The translations under genes and the position numbers were made by a program. 12,631 nucleotides of DNA from Opitutia bacterium. Lineage in GTDB: Bacteria > Verrucomicrobiota > Verrucomicrobiia > Opitutales > JANYEO01. Positions 1 to 5,576 of this stretch are shown here, piece by piece. The DNA is taken from NCBI GenBank assembly GCA_025363025.1, contig JANYEO010000001.1:1-12631 (forward strand). Direction: 5' to 3'. The notes under the pieces are model-generated. The model was given only the letters and a program-made list of their open reading frames with translations. It was not told the origin of the DNA and made no database searches. Numbering within the stretch: the first letter of the stretch is position 1; each line of letters begins with the position of its first letter.

Positions 1-166
1 CTTGCGTATTTTGCGCGGTGATTGCCGTAAGCACAGACATCCCATAACAGCCTAACGCCGAAAACGTCTTCACATCGGCCAAGATACCCGCCCCTCCACT
101 CCCATCAAACCCCGCAATAGAAAGCGCACGTGAAAGCGTAAGGGAAGAAATCAAAGATGTATCCAT
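1..166 (-). CDS. thiD: Hydroxymethylpyrimidine/phosphomethylpyrimidine kinase, N-terminal part
   Basis: This is the first 55 codons of a ThiD-type kinase; the rest lies beyond the left edge. Reading leftward from the ATG at 166-164 the protein begins MDTSLISSLTLSRALSIAGF and continues DGSGGAGILADVKTFSALG, then YGMSVLTAITAQNTQ. The glycine-rich SGGAG stretch followed by ADxKTFSALG is the N-terminal ribokinase-fold signature of ThiD, which phosphorylates HMP and then HMP-P in the cytoplasm to give the pyrimidine half of thiamine. Many ThiD proteins read AGSD where this one reads AGFDG. The ATG overlaps the thiE stop by one base (TAATG), so thiD is the last visible gene of thiM-thiE-thiD and is probably translationally coupled. 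There is no Shine-Dalgarno sequence. Function is confident despite the truncation. Confidence 0.9.
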   Translation of the reverse strand, partial: MDTSLISSLTLSRALSIAGFDGSGGAGILADVKTFSALGCYGMSVLTAITAQNTQ

Positions 167-819
167 TAAACAAAGCGTTTGGAAAGTTTTTGATCAATGC
201 AAGCCCGGAAGGCCTGGGCAGATGCATAAGGGTCTACAGCTTGCATAAGTGCAGCAACCATTGCGCCCCCAACAACGCCTTGGTCCATAACACTAGCTAA
301 ATTATGTTGATTAATGCCCCCAATCGCGATGACAGGCTTACTAGAAGCTAAACAAAGCGCCCTCAACCCTTCTAGCCCACAAGCAGGCCCAGCATCCATT
401 TTTGTTGATGTCGGAAAAATAGGACCCACGGCAATGTAATCAACATCTAGCACTTCTGCTGCTTGAACGTTTTCCACTGATATCTCGGCTGAAAGGCCAA
501 TAATCGCCTTAGGGCCCAAAACTTTACGAGCCAGATGCACCTGCATATCGCTTTGCCCTAAGTGCACCCCATCTGCCCCCACAACTAATGCAATATCTAC
601 ACGGTCATTAATAATCAAAGGCACTTGATAGGGCTGAAGGCGCTTTTTCAATTGATGGGCTAATGCTAAAAAAACAGCGTCACTCGCTGATTTCTCCCTC
701 AACTGCACGCACGTAACACCTCCTTGAACCGCTTTTTCTATAATATCTAAAAAATGGCCTTCCGCTAACCCTTGACGGTCTGTCACCAAATATAAACGAC
801 CATAAAGAAAGGCTTCCAT
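166..819 (-). CDS. thiE: Thiamine-phosphate synthase
   Basis: ThiE joins HMP-pyrophosphate to thiazole phosphate to make thiamine phosphate in the cytoplasm. With the ATG at 819 the protein has 217 residues, the usual family length. The TIM-barrel markers appear in order: RLYLVTD at 8-14, the pyrophosphate-binding VQLREKS at 38-44, INDRVDIAL at 70-78, GVHLGQSD at 84-91, VGPIFPTSTK at 131-140 and AIGGI at 165-169. An upstream in-frame ATG at 873 would add 18 residues (starting MRFIIWK) inside the end of thiM; I reject it because the family usually begins near the RLYLVTD strand and 819 falls one base after the thiM stop. The gene is followed by thiD with a one-base overlap. No clear Shine-Dalgarno sequence precedes either start, so expression may depend on coupling to thiM. 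Confidence 0.95.
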   Translation of the reverse strand: MEAFLYGRLYLVTDRQGLAEGHFLDIIEKAVQGGVTCVQLREKSASDAVFLALAHQLKKRLQPYQVPLIINDRVDIALVVGADGVHLGQSDMQVHLARKVLGPKAIIGLSAEISVENVQAAEVLDVDYIAVGPIFPTSTKMDAGPACGLEGLRALCLASSKPVIAIGGINQHNLASVMDQGVVGGAMVAALMQAVDPYASAQAFRACIDQKLSKRFV

Positions 820-820
820 T

Positions 821-1612
821 TTAAGCCCAATTGAGCGTGCCCAGAGACGCAGCTTCCATATTATAAAGCGCATCTAAAAAATGAACCGCTAAGCTCCCAG
901 GGCCTTTGGCCTCCTTCATAGCGGCCTCCCCCGCGAGGCTCATTACCCCCAGGGCCGCACAAGCCGCTACTTCAACAGAAGGAGATACGGCTAAAAATGC
1001 TCCAACAAGGGAGGACACAGCACAGCCCATAGCCGTTACTTTTGTCATTAAGGGGTGCCCCCTGTCTAAAGCCCATACGCCCTGCTCGCTCACCACCCGG
1101 TCCACAGCTCCACTAATAGCCACAAGGGTTCCGTATTTTTCCAAACAAGCCCTAGCTGCCGGAATGGCGGCGGCGGTATCCTCCCCACTATCAACGCCCT
1201 TACCTTGCCCTACGATATGCCCTAAGGCCATGACTTCCGCTGCATTCCCGCGAATAACAGAGATGCCTCCCGCGTTTAAAAGACTTTCTGCAACTGCTAA
1301 ACGATACGGAGTGGCATGGGCGCCAACAGGGTCTAACACTACAGGCACCCCTGCTTTTTTAGCCAAGGCATGGGCTTCATGCATAGCCTCAACCCATATG
1401 GGATCAAGCGTGCCAATATTCAGCACCAAGGCCCCTACATGGGGAATTAAATCTGCCAGTTCTTCTTTTGCATGCGTCATAATAGGAGAAGCCCCTATCG
1501 CCAGTAACGCATTGGCGGTAAAATTCATCGCCACATAATTAGTAATATTTAGGACAAGTGGCTGAGCCACACGTAGGGCCTGAAAGGCTTCAATTTGCAA
1601 AGAATAATTCAT
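821..1612 (-). CDS. thiM: Hydroxyethylthiazole kinase
   Basis: ThiM phosphorylates 4-methyl-5-(2-hydroxyethyl)thiazole, a salvage step that feeds ThiE. The N-terminal block PLVLNITNYVAMNFTANALL and then GASPIM is characteristic. DPVGAHATPYR lies near residue 95, IRGNAAEV near 120, and VTAMGCAVSSLVGAFLA near 192-208, which contains the family's catalytic-region cysteine (GCA). Length is 263 residues from the ATG at 1612. A GTG six bases upstream (1618) is also in frame and would add MN; neither start has a Shine-Dalgarno sequence. It is the first gene of thiM-thiE-thiD. The 142-bp gap upstream (1619-1760) shows neither the CUGAGA nor the ACCUGAUCUGGAUAAUGCC cores of a TPP riboswitch. No thiC, thiG or thiS is visible, so the local cluster looks like salvage and condensation rather than full de novo synthesis. 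Confidence 0.95.
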   Translation of the reverse strand: MNYSLQIEAFQALRVAQPLVLNITNYVAMNFTANALLAIGASPIMTHAKEELADLIPHVGALVLNIGTLDPIWVEAMHEAHALAKKAGVPVVLDPVGAHATPYRLAVAESLLNAGGISVIRGNAAEVMALGHIVGQGKGVDSGEDTAAAIPAARACLEKYGTLVAISGAVDRVVSEQGVWALDRGHPLMTKVTAMGCAVSSLVGAFLAVSPSVEVAACAALGVMSLAGEAAMKEAKGPGSLAVHFLDALYNMEAASLGTLNWA

Positions 1613-1760
1613 GTTCACGAGATGTTATATAGAGACCGCTGCATAATAGCTTATTTAAACAAAATACAGAGAATTTCAATTTTTGAACTTTCGAGATTAT
1701 GAAAAGACCGACGACAACCGACCAAAAACTCAAAAGAAATGCATTCTGCAACGGCCTCAT

Positions 1761-2396
1761 CTATAAGCGGCGTACATAAGGATTATTTATAGCCTCTTCT
1801 TCTACAATCGTAGGCTCGCCATGCCCCGGATAAACAGGTGTTTCAGGCGGCAAGGTATAAATTTGCTCACGAATGGATTGCTGCAGGGTATTAAAACTGC
1901 CTCCTGGTAAATCCGTCCGGCCAATACTTCCTTGAAATAAAGCGTCCCCGACAAAAGCCCCTAAAGCTTCATTATAAAAAAGCACATTTCCCGGAGAATG
2001 TCCCGGTACATGCCGAACCTCGAAAGTCGTCCCCATGAGTGGCAAGCACTCCCCCTGCTTAACCCAATGGGCAATCTCAGGTGCTTGAATTTGCAGCTCC
2101 CGCGGCATACTGGCAGACATTACCCCGGGGGTTGTATAAAAAAGAGCATCTCCTTCGTGCGCATAAACCAAAGCCTGTGTTAAGTGCCGCAAGGGTTCTG
2201 CCTCTGCCATGTGGTCCCAATGGCCATGCGTTAATAAAATAGCCACTAAACGCAACCCATCTCTTTCCAAAATCGATTGAACCACTTGAGTCACCCCCGG
2301 TGGCGTATCCACCAAAATAGCTTCTTTGCGCTCCAAGCACGTAATCAAATAAGCATTCGTACTAAGAGGCCCGGCAGGCAATACATGAATCTCCAT
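1761..2396 (-). CDS. Metallo-beta-lactamase-fold hydrolase, glyoxalase II-like (YcbL type)
   Basis: This is a 211-residue cytoplasmic metal-dependent hydrolase. The dinuclear metal site is complete: THGHWDH at 56-62 (H57, H59, D61, H62), H133 in VPGHSPGN, D151 in VGDALF and H192 in YPGHGEPT. GSIGRTDLPGG at 157-167 and the ending INNPYVRRL are typical of the short glyoxalase II-like group that lacks the separate glutathione-binding C-terminal domain of classical hydroxyacylglutathione hydrolase. The physiological substrate cannot be read from sequence; a thioester such as S-lactoylglutathione, or another acyl-thiol, is the usual guess. The ATG at 2396 is supported by a good Shine-Dalgarno sequence (AAGGTGAGG, 4 nt spacing), one of only two clear ones in the window. 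The gene stands alone, divergent from tRNA-His and 142 nt upstream of the thiM start region. Confidence 0.9.
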   Translation of the reverse strand: MEIHVLPAGPLSTNAYLITCLERKEAILVDTPPGVTQVVQSILERDGLRLVAILLTHGHWDHMAEAEPLRHLTQALVYAHEGDALFYTTPGVMSASMPRELQIQAPEIAHWVKQGECLPLMGTTFEVRHVPGHSPGNVLFYNEALGAFVGDALFQGSIGRTDLPGGSFNTLQQSIREQIYTLPPETPVYPGHGEPTIVEEEAINNPYVRRL

Positions 2397-2400
2397 AAAA

Positions 2401-2409
2401 CCTCACCTT
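2401..2409 (-). promoter_or_regulatory. Shine-Dalgarno site of the MBL-fold hydrolase
   Basis: On the minus strand this reads AAGGTGAGG, four T residues before the ATG at 2396. It is a strong anti-SD match and fixes the start codon. It is noted because most other genes here lack one. Confidence 0.75.
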
Positions 2410-2527
2410 ATAAGAAAAAATACCACCCGCAAGGAGAAGCTACTGCTTCCCTCAAAATTTAAGCTTATGAAAAAGAGATCCCTATTCATTCCTGAATCCA
2501 GTATTCTTATATCATGAAAAAAGCGAG

Positions 2528-2556
2528 TTGACATCCCCCCCTCCTTTTCGATTAGC
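2528..2556 (+). promoter_or_regulatory. Possible sigma-70 promoter for tRNA-His
   Basis: A perfect -35 hexamer TTGACA lies at 2528-2533, upstream of tRNA-His on the same strand. Sixteen to seventeen bases later the sequence is GATTAGC (2550-2556), a poor match to TATAAT, followed by a GC-rich stretch (TTCGGCC). A GC-rich discriminator is common at stable-RNA promoters. The -35 is seen directly; its use and the -10 are inference. Confidence 0.4.
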
Positions 2557-2610
2557 TTCGGCCTTCTGTATCTGTGGTATCGGCCCAATAAGCCCCCAGA
2601 AACTGCTTGT

Positions 2611-2688
2611 GGTGGTTGTAGCTCAGTTGGTTAGAGCACTGGATTGTGATTCCAGGGGTCGCCGGTTCAAATCCGGTCAGCCACCCCA
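2611..2688 (+). tRNA. tRNA-His (anticodon GUG)
   Basis: This is a full cloverleaf. G-1 at 2611 pairs with discriminator C73 at 2685, the hallmark of bacterial tRNA-His. The acceptor stem is GTGGTTG (2612-2618) with CAGCCAC (2678-2684), including one U-G pair. The D arm contains AGCTCAGTTGGTTAGAGC. The anticodon stem CTGGA/TCCAG encloses TT-GTG-AT, placing the anticodon GUG at 2646-2648. The T arm is GCCGG-TTCAAAT-CCGGT. The 3' CCA is encoded (2686-2688). It is the only plus-strand gene in the window and converges on the response-regulator gene, whose stop lies 24 nt away. I saw no repeat of the tRNA 3' end nearby that would suggest an integrated element. Confidence 0.98.
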
Positions 2689-2711
2689 CTTAGCATGAAA
2701 AACGATGGATT

Positions 2712-3140
2712 TCAATTAAAGCGGGCTAAATCACCCCCTTGAAGCCGATTCCCCTGATTACTGGAATCTAAAAGAGAAGCTGCACACTTAAGCAGTGCCT
2801 GCATATCAACCGGCTTCAAAAAAATACCGCCAATACCAGCATCAATCATATCACGGGTAACCGCTGCATCTAAACAACCTGACACCATAATAAACAATAG
2901 ATCAGGCCTATAAATACGCGCCTGACGAATAAACTCCGCACCGGTTAAACCCGGCATTTGTTGATCTGTCACGACAAGATCTATACGCCTTTCCTGAACT
3001 AACGAAAGCGCCGCACGCGGATCATGCTCAGCTACAATAGTGTGAGCTGTCGTGCCAAATAATTCTCGCAAAAGCGTATTAAAACTGGGCTCGTCATCTA
3101 AGACCAAGACGGTCTTAGCAAACTGGGGTGCTATAGCCAT
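2712..3140 (-). CDS. Single-domain response regulator (receiver only)
   Basis: This 142-residue protein is essentially one CheY-like receiver. The acidic pair D15-D16 lies in VLVLDDEP, the phosphoacceptor is D59 in DLVVTDQQMPGLTG, the conserved Ser/Thr is S87 in IMVSG, and the conserved lysine is K109 in FLKPVD. All phosphotransfer residues are therefore present. After about residue 120 only a short polar tail follows (SSNQGNRLQGG), so there is no DNA-binding or enzymatic output domain. It would act by protein-protein contact or as a phosphorelay intermediate. No histidine kinase is adjacent, so it is an orphan. Upstream lie the H1-like gene and its terminator, so it is probably transcribed separately. 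No Shine-Dalgarno sequence precedes the ATG at 3140. The partner and pathway are unknown. Confidence 0.9.
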   Translation of the reverse strand: MAIAPQFAKTVLVLDDEPSFNTLLRELFGTTAHTIVAEHDPRAALSLVQERRIDLVVTDQQMPGLTGAEFIRQARIYRPDLLFIMVSGCLDAAVTRDMIDAGIGGIFLKPVDMQALLKCAASLLDSSNQGNRLQGGDLARFN

Positions 3141-3200
3141 AACATAAACAGTAACTCAAAAAAACGTCTGCAGCAAGCCGTTCTTTCATAGAGCATTGCC

Positions 3201-3242
3201 AAAAAAAGCCCTCAATCTTCACAAAGGAAAATCGAGGGCTTT
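3201..3242 (-). terminator. Intrinsic terminator of the H1-like gene
   Basis: On the minus strand AAAGCCCTC (3242-3234) pairs with GAGGGCTTT (3213-3205), a perfect 9-bp stem with a loop of about 20 nt that can extend by two more pairs past one mismatch. The stem runs straight into seven T residues (3207-3201). It begins 18 nt after the stop of the histone-like gene. The plus strand has no comparable T-run, so the terminator acts on the minus strand. Confidence 0.88.
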
Positions 3243-3259
3243 AATAGAATAGGTTCTGC

Positions 3260-3598
3260 TTAAGCTTTAACAGCTTCAACTTTCACAACCTTCTTCTTTA
3301 CTGCAGGTTTTTTAACCGCAGGCTTTTTTGCAGCTGCTTTTTTCACTGTCTTTTTAGCAACAACTTTCTTGGTTGCAGCCTTCTTGGTTACAGCTTTTTT
3401 AGCAGCAACTTTTTTAACGGCTTTTTTAGTCGCTTTTTTGGTTACCTTCTTAGCAACTTTCTTTACTGCCTTTTTAGGTGCTGTCTTAGCAACCTTTTTC
3501 ACGACTTTCTTCACTGCTTTTTTCACTACACGCTTAACGGTGCTTTTTTTAACAGCTGGTTTTTTAATGGTTTTTTTCTTAGCGATTTTAATTGTCAT
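3260..3598 (-). CDS. Histone H1-like lysine-rich DNA-binding protein
   Basis: The protein has 112 residues, of which 47 are lysine (42%), with one arginine and one acidic residue; the rest is almost wholly Ala, Val, Thr and Pro. It is built on a repeating four- to five-residue unit ending in KK (AVKK, VAKK, VTKK, AATKK, PAVKK) throughout, and has no globular domain. This is the composition of the eukaryotic H1 C-terminal tail and of bacterial H1-like proteins (chlamydial Hc2, Bordetella BpH1, and proteins of Verrucomicrobia and Planctomycetes). The expected role is nonspecific DNA binding and nucleoid compaction. The gene is monocistronic, with a terminator behind it and a long AT-rich region ahead. 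The ATG at 3598 has no Shine-Dalgarno sequence; a 10-bp repeat (CCTAACTCAC on the coding strand) abuts it. The plus-strand frame opposite is only its shadow. Confidence 0.85.
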   Translation of the reverse strand: MTIKIAKKKTIKKPAVKKSTVKRVVKKAVKKVVKKVAKTAPKKAVKKVAKKVTKKATKKAVKKVAAKKAVTKKAATKKVVAKKTVKKAAAKKPAVKKPAVKKKVVKVEAVKA

Positions 3599-3636
3599 GT
3601 GAGTTAGGGAGTTTGGGGTTGATTGAGTGAGTTAGG
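3599..3636. repeat. 10-bp direct repeat in the leader of the H1-like gene
   Basis: GTGAGTTAGG occurs at 3599-3608 and again at 3627-3636 (plus-strand reading), 28 bp start to start. In the minus-strand transcript this is CCUAACUCAC twice, the second copy directly touching the AUG of the H1-like gene where a ribosome-binding site would normally sit. A regulatory role is only a guess. Confidence 0.55.
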
Positions 3637-3644
3637 ATAAAACA

Positions 3645-3657
3645 GGGAATGATTCCC
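3645..3657. repeat. 13-bp palindrome upstream of the H1-like gene
   Basis: GGGAATGATTCCC has 6-bp arms around one central base. It lies between a possible -10 (TATAAT, minus strand, 3689-3684) and the H1-like start codon, a position where a repressor operator or a small leader hairpin would fit. No known operator was recognised. Confidence 0.45.
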
Positions 3658-3683
3658 TTTTAAGCAAAAATTGCGCCTCAATT

Positions 3684-3689
3684 ATTATA
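3684..3689 (-). promoter_or_regulatory. Possible -10 box for the H1-like gene
   Basis: The minus strand reads TATAAT here, a perfect -10 hexamer 86-91 nt upstream of the ATG at 3598. I could find no TTGACA-like -35 at 16-18 nt spacing, and the region is AT-rich, so a chance match is possible. Confidence 0.3.
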
Positions 3690-3902
3690 ATTTACGTTTT
3701 TGACTAAGACGTATAAAAATATAATGCGTTATCTAGCAAATAGTTCTAGTTATCTATTCACAATAGGCAAGCCTTTATTTTAAATATATTTCTTTGTCTC
3801 TAAAAAATTACGAAAATAATTAATGATAAACAGAAAGCAAAAATGCACATTTTAATTTCTAAAAAAGAGACTTGACTCCTCTTTCAATAACAGCTTGCCA
3901 AT

Positions 3903-3930
3903 CCGCATGGCATGCGGTCTTAAAGACCGC
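3903..3930. repeat. Two overlapping inverted repeats (mutually exclusive hairpins)
   Basis: CCGCATG-G-CATGCGG (3903-3917) and GCGGTCT-TAA-AGACCGC (3914-3930) are both perfect 7-bp inverted repeats and share GCGG at 3914-3917. In single-stranded RNA only one full stem can form at a time. No U-run follows on either strand, so neither is a standard intrinsic terminator. Confidence 0.6.
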
Positions 3931-3937
3931 TCTCATA

Positions 3938-3972
3938 TTTAAGTATATCACCAAAAATATAATATACTTAAA
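3938..3972. repeat. 11-bp perfect inverted repeat
   Basis: TTTAAGTATAT (3938-3948) is matched by ATATACTTAAA (3962-3972) across a 13-nt loop. It is all but AT-only. Part of the right arm (TACTTAAACA, 3965-3974) recurs as a direct repeat at 3989-3998. It could be a protein-binding dyad or a weak RNA hairpin. Confidence 0.6.
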
Positions 3973-4107
3973 CAGTAATGCCTTCCCTTACTTAAACAAT
4001 AAACTCGAATGTAAAATCAAAGCTCTAAAAAAACAACACTCCTATAAAAAAAGTTTCCAAAATCACAAATAGCTCTACTTAAAAAAACATAGATCATGCA
4101 CAAAAAC

Positions 4108-4761
4108 TTAAGACAACTCACCCAGTTCCGTCAGCCCAATCTTAGTAGCAACTTCCCCTGATGTTGTATGATGCACTACTTGCAATTCATGCATACTCGC
4201 ATATAGCCGGCCGCGAATGCTAACTCGCGAAAAAGGCTTAGGGATATAAAATCCATCCCAACTATTTAAGCGCCAAGCAGCATGAAAATCAAAATGCAAC
4301 ATAAGCAAAGGCAATTGTGTCTGCTCTGCCAACCACACTACTCCGCGCTTAACACTGTATCGAGGCCCCCTAGGCCCATCTGGGGTAATAGCAACGCACG
4401 TACCTTGCTGTAATGCATTCAATAAATCTCCCAATGCAACTGCTCCTCGCGCACTACTTGATCCTCTAACAGGTTGAATATCGCAAAGCTCAAAAAACGC
4501 AGAAAGCCATGCCCCATCTCTACTTGCACTTACAAGCCCAGCCATTGGCCGGTGACTTAAATAACGACGATAGGCTTCGGCTACTACAAATAATCGGTTG
4601 TGCCAAAAAACAACCACATAAGACGATTGTAGTAACTTCACTTCATTAAGCGCGGTCTCATCTAGATCAAAATGTAGTGTCCGAGACCATAACTTAAGTA
4701 ATGCAGCCAAAGGCCATAATACCCAAAAGCGCCATCCTTTTAATATACGAACAGAACTCAT
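4108..4761 (-). CDS. DUF374 family lysophospholipid-acyltransferase-like protein
   Basis: This 217-residue protein belongs to the DUF374 branch of the LPLAT/AGPAT-like acyltransferases. An N-terminal hydrophobic helix (about 11-25) would hold it to the inner membrane. The blocks follow the family order: VVVFWHNRLF (49-58) supplies the histidine of the acyltransferase-type site, LVSASRDGAWLSAFFE (76-91) and QPVRGSSSARGAVAL (96-110) follow, and ITPDGPRGPRYSVKRG (125-140) is the signature block. Such proteins often lie near lipid A or Kdo genes and are thought to move acyl chains onto envelope lipids; the exact substrate is unknown and no lipid A gene is adjacent. The gene follows the ccoP-like gene by 131 nt on the same strand, with no hairpin terminator that I could find between them, so read-through from the respiratory operon is possible. 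There is no Shine-Dalgarno sequence. Confidence 0.85.
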   Translation of the reverse strand: MSSVRILKGWRFWVLWPLAALLKLWSRTLHFDLDETALNEVKLLQSSYVVVFWHNRLFVVAEAYRRYLSHRPMAGLVSASRDGAWLSAFFELCDIQPVRGSSSARGAVALGDLLNALQQGTCVAITPDGPRGPRYSVKRGVVWLAEQTQLPLLMLHFDFHAAWRLNSWDGFYIPKPFSRVSIRGRLYASMHELQVVHHTTSGEVATKIGLTELGELS

Positions 4762-4892
4762 GGACTAAAGAAACCAAATGCTAGCATTAAAAACCCTTTT
4801 TCAAATAATCGATTTTAAATAATAAAAAATGCCAAGGATAACGAAAGCACAACCCCTACATTTCATCCACAAATACCTGCATGCAATCTCTC

Positions 4893-5573
4893 TTAAAAAG
4901 GATAAAGATTGGTCAACTCCGCAGGTGTCCAAGGCGTTGAGCGCTTACCAATATCCTGGCGTGCTTTTTTAATAGTTTCTTCTGAAACCGCAGGGGCTTG
5001 ATTATCCCATTCTTGCCGAATGTAAGTAAGCACAGCCGCAATATCTACATCCTTCCACATGCCTACAGGCGGCATATTGCCGTTATACTCATGGTCTAAA
5101 ACTTTTAAAGGGCCACTCATCCCCAGGATTAAAAGGTGCGCTAACCGCTCATCGCTGGTCAACACCCAAGGCGACTGGGCAAGCATAGGATAAACTCCTG
5201 GAATACCTTGACCATTAGCCTGGTGACATTGCTGACACGTCCGCGCATACAACTTCTTGCCTTGCTTTAATGGGTCAAAGGCAGCAACTGCACTGGCTGC
5301 TTTTTGAGGCGCCCAAGCAGGGTCAAAAACATCTGCACGAAACCCACCAGAATATTTAGCAATATAAATCCCACCCCAAAACATAAGTGCTCCAAACAGA
5401 AAAATAAAAAACACCGGCACAGGAGAGAAACCTTCGCGCGGCTCTTCCTTCTCTCGCATGAGCTGTGCATGCACCTCCTGCATAGCTTCATCGCCATAAG
5501 CAGCCTGCTCAAGTGTTGGGCGGGACTTAGCATCCGGACCCGGTGAAAAAACGCGCTTTTCTTCGTTGCTCAT
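4893..5573 (-). CDS. ccoP: CcoP-like monoheme membrane cytochrome c of cbb3 oxidase
   Basis: The protein has 226 residues: a cytoplasmic N-terminus (1-50), one membrane span (about 51-72) and a periplasmic cytochrome c domain. Haem c attaches through CQQCH (C113, C116, H117), and the likely distal ligand is M167 in NGNMPP. A charged stretch REKEEPREGFSPVPVFF leads into the membrane; I associate this with the corresponding subunit of Verrucomicrobia oxidases. It should pass electrons from a soluble or ACIII-bound cytochrome to CcoO and CcoN. Classical proteobacterial CcoP has two haems and about 290-320 residues, so this is a shortened one-haem form, and the name ccoP rests on position and topology. 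Its ATG comes 3 nt after the ccoO stop and it is the last gene of the operon. A diheme CcoP encoded elsewhere cannot be excluded. Confidence 0.83.
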   Translation of the reverse strand: MSNEEKRVFSPGPDAKSRPTLEQAAYGDEAMQEVHAQLMREKEEPREGFSPVPVFFIFLFGALMFWGGIYIAKYSGGFRADVFDPAWAPQKAASAVAAFDPLKQGKKLYARTCQQCHQANGQGIPGVYPMLAQSPWVLTSDERLAHLLILGMSGPLKVLDHEYNGNMPPVGMWKDVDIAAVLTYIRQEWDNQAPAVSEETIKKARQDIGKRSTPWTPAELTNLYPF

Positions 5574-5576
5574 CGC

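Larger units (their letters stand above)
3599..4107. other. 509-bp AT-rich intergenic region
   Basis: No convincing protein gene lies between the H1-like and DUF374 genes. A 66-codon plus-strand frame at 3872-4072 starts with TTG, has no ribosome-binding site and resembles nothing I know. The stretch holds the leader elements of the H1-like gene (3599-3689) and a cluster of inverted repeats at 3864-3972. A plus-strand TTGACT (3700-3705) and TATAAT (3720-3725) are only 14 bp apart, a poor promoter spacing. An unannotated small RNA is possible but not shown. Confidence 0.5.

Noticed and set aside
820..873. Longer thiE start at 873 (18 extra residues)
   Set aside because: It would overlap thiM by 53 bp and add residues outside the usual ThiE length; the ATG at 819 sits one base after the thiM stop.
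906..1538. 210-codon plus-strand frame opposite thiM
   Set aside because: It lies wholly antisense to a gene with unmistakable ThiM motifs and has no recognisable domain; it is a coding shadow.
2403..2588. 61-codon minus-strand frame upstream of the MBL hydrolase
   Set aside because: Low-complexity basic and hydrophobic sequence, no family resemblance, and it overlaps the leader of the MBL gene and the tRNA promoter region.
2611..2710. tRNA-His as an integration site for a mobile element
   Set aside because: No duplicated tRNA 3' end, integrase or phage gene was seen in the flanks.
3369..3602. 77-codon plus-strand frame rich in Phe, Thr, Ala and Leu
   Set aside because: It is the complement of the lysine repeats (AAA/AAG read as TTT/CTT) in the H1-like gene.
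3700..3725. Plus-strand TTGACT and TATAAT as a promoter
   Set aside because: The spacer is only 14 bp and no gene follows; treated as chance in AT-rich DNA unless a transcript is found.
3872..4072. 66-codon plus-strand frame in the AT-rich gap
   Set aside because: TTG start, no ribosome-binding site, no known motif, and it runs through the inverted repeats.
4762..4892. Terminator at the end of the respiratory operon
   Set aside because: There is a T-rich run and a 12-bp palindrome (AATGCTAGCATT, 4777-4788), but no GC-rich stem leading into the T-run.
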